Origin: an uncultured Prevotellaceae bacterium
GTDB lineage: Bacteria > Bacteroidota > Bacteroidia > Bacteroidales > Bacteroidaceae
NCBI GenBank assembly: GCA_946624335.1
Contig: CAMOSA010000148.1
Coordinates: forward strand, 1-5,889
Reading direction: 5' to 3'
DNA: 5,889 bases
Position 1 is the first letter of the stretch. Each line of letters begins with the position of its first letter. Made by a program: the position numbers and the translations under genes. Positions 5,393 through 5,889 of the stretch are shown here, piece after piece. The notes beneath the pieces were generated by a model. The model ran no database searches, was not told the origin of the DNA, and worked only from the letters and a program-made list of their open reading frames with translations.

Positions 5393-5755
5393 ATGAAAAA
5401 GTTATTCTTCATTCTCGGCTTGATGCTGGTTTCGTTCAGCACTTTCGCAGATGATCTCCTACCTGTAGGGGACAATCTGCCGTTAACCTATGTAGCTCCT
5501 TTCACCGATCCAACTCACGGACAAGGTCGTGGCCCTGTTTACGTTCCCAGAGTCACCATCGATGGTTACACGCTCTACTTTTGGGATGCCGCCGACTTCA
5601 CCATCACCATCGTGGACGATGAAGAACAGGTTGTCTATACCACTTTCGTACCTGCGAACCAGACAGACGTAGCACTCCCCTCGACCCTCTCCGGCACCTA
5701 CACCATCGAGGTCATCCGCGGCAGCCAGACCTTCGTCGGAGAGATCGCCCTTTAA
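5393..5755 (+). CDS. Small exported DUF3244-like Ig-fold protein
   Basis: The 120-residue product has a signal peptide at about 1-19 (MKK, a hydrophobic core, then STFA before DD), with no lipobox cysteine and indeed no cysteine at all. The mature part of about 100 residues alternates hydrophobic and polar residues like a beta sandwich: VPRVTIDGYTLYFW (51-64), FTITIVDDEEQVVY (69-82), LPSTLSGTYTIEVI (95-108) and TFVGEIAL (113-120). This matches what I recall of DUF3244, small secreted Bacteroidales proteins. The G-x-Y-x-I-x-V-I end also resembles type IX secretion C-terminal domains, so a relationship in fold is possible. Length is normal for the family. The ATG follows an A/C-rich leader with no SD. 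It is transcribed divergently from the membrane regulator and is a plausible target or ligand partner. Its biochemical function is unknown. Confidence 0.8.
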   Translation: MKKLFFILGLMLVSFSTFADDLLPVGDNLPLTYVAPFTDPTHGQGRGPVYVPRVTIDGYTLYFWDAADFTITIVDDEEQVVYTTFVPANQTDVALPSTLSGTYTIEVIRGSQTFVGEIAL

Positions 5756-5766
5756 ACATCAAAAAC

Positions 5767-5807
5767 GCCCATTTCATCGGGGATTATTGAGCTCCGATGG
5801 GATGGGC
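5767..5807. terminator. Strong hairpin after the DUF3244-like gene, polarity favouring the minus strand
   Basis: GCCCATTTCATCGG (5767-5780) pairs along all 14 positions with 5794-5807, with two G-U wobbles when read on the plus strand. The loop has 13 bases. It starts 11 bases after the stop. On the plus strand no U-run follows (AGGATTAAAC), but on the minus strand the stem is followed by GTTTTTGATG. It may therefore end transcription in both directions, more canonically for transcripts entering from the right. Confidence 0.65.
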
Positions 5808-5834
5808 AGGATTAAACCCCTTCAAAATTTATCG

Positions 5835-5849
5835 GGCAAATCTTTTGCC
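5835..5849. repeat. Small inverted repeat near the right edge
   Basis: GGCAAA and TTTGCC pair around TCT. It lies in the AT-rich end of the window where I see no gene; the three minus-strand frames all meet stops between about 5860 and 5889. Function unknown. Confidence 0.3.
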
Positions 5850-5889
5850 ATATCAACAAATAACATCGTTTTATAACTTATCTATTCTT

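Noticed and set aside
5850..5875. Tiny minus-strand frame starting at an ATG near 5866
   Set aside because: Only 14 codons, with a stop a few codons upstream; no promoter or leader that supports it.

Overview
The window looks like a gut or oral Bacteroidota chromosome, most likely Prevotella or a close Bacteroidales relative. Three things suggest this. The V-type ATPase genes run in the order D-I-K, as at the end of the compact E-x-A-B-D-I-K operon of Bacteroidales and Chlamydia. Both promoters at the right carry the Bacteroidota -7 element TAnnTTTG. The right-hand genes are a TPR/transmembrane/HTH regulator and a small secreted DUF3244-like protein, both typical of Bacteroidales. Genus assignment is inference.

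Left part (1-3170, + strand): the 3' end of a V-type ATPase operon. It holds the central-stalk rotor subunit D, the membrane stator subunit I (a-subunit type) and the proteolipid rotor subunit K. D and I overlap by ATGA, and a perfect Shine-Dalgarno octamer lies inside the last codons of D, which is unusual for Bacteroidota. I and K are separated by five tandem AT-rich heptamers. K keeps the ion-site residues of the sodium-binding Enterococcus hirae NtpK in a gap-free register, so this rotary enzyme may move Na+. A long two-part hairpin follows K. D ends with an unexpected DxDxDGxxDxxD calcium-loop-like motif.

Middle (3171-3259): a short convergent spacer with two small inverted repeats.

Right part (3260-5755): a divergent pair. 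The minus-strand gene encodes a membrane-spanning regulator with a lipoprotein-like signal, a TPR sensor, one TM helix, a long coiled coil and a C-terminal LuxR/GerE-like HTH. The plus-strand gene encodes a 120-residue exported Ig-like protein. Their 213-bp shared control region is the least ordinary part of the window. It holds two Bacteroidota promoters, a perfect 9-bp inverted repeat straddling the regulator promoter, four GTGAAA repeats on a 10-bp helical register, and a hairpin at the predicted 5' end of the DUF3244-like mRNA. My best candidate for an undescribed unit is a trans-envelope regulator that controls itself and a small exported partner. That link is inferred from layout only.

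The right edge (5756-5889) holds a strong hairpin whose A/T polarity fits termination of minus-strand transcription entering from outside the window, as well as the end of the DUF3244-like gene. I see no gene in the last 80 bases. No tRNA, rRNA, CRISPR or insertion sequence was seen.
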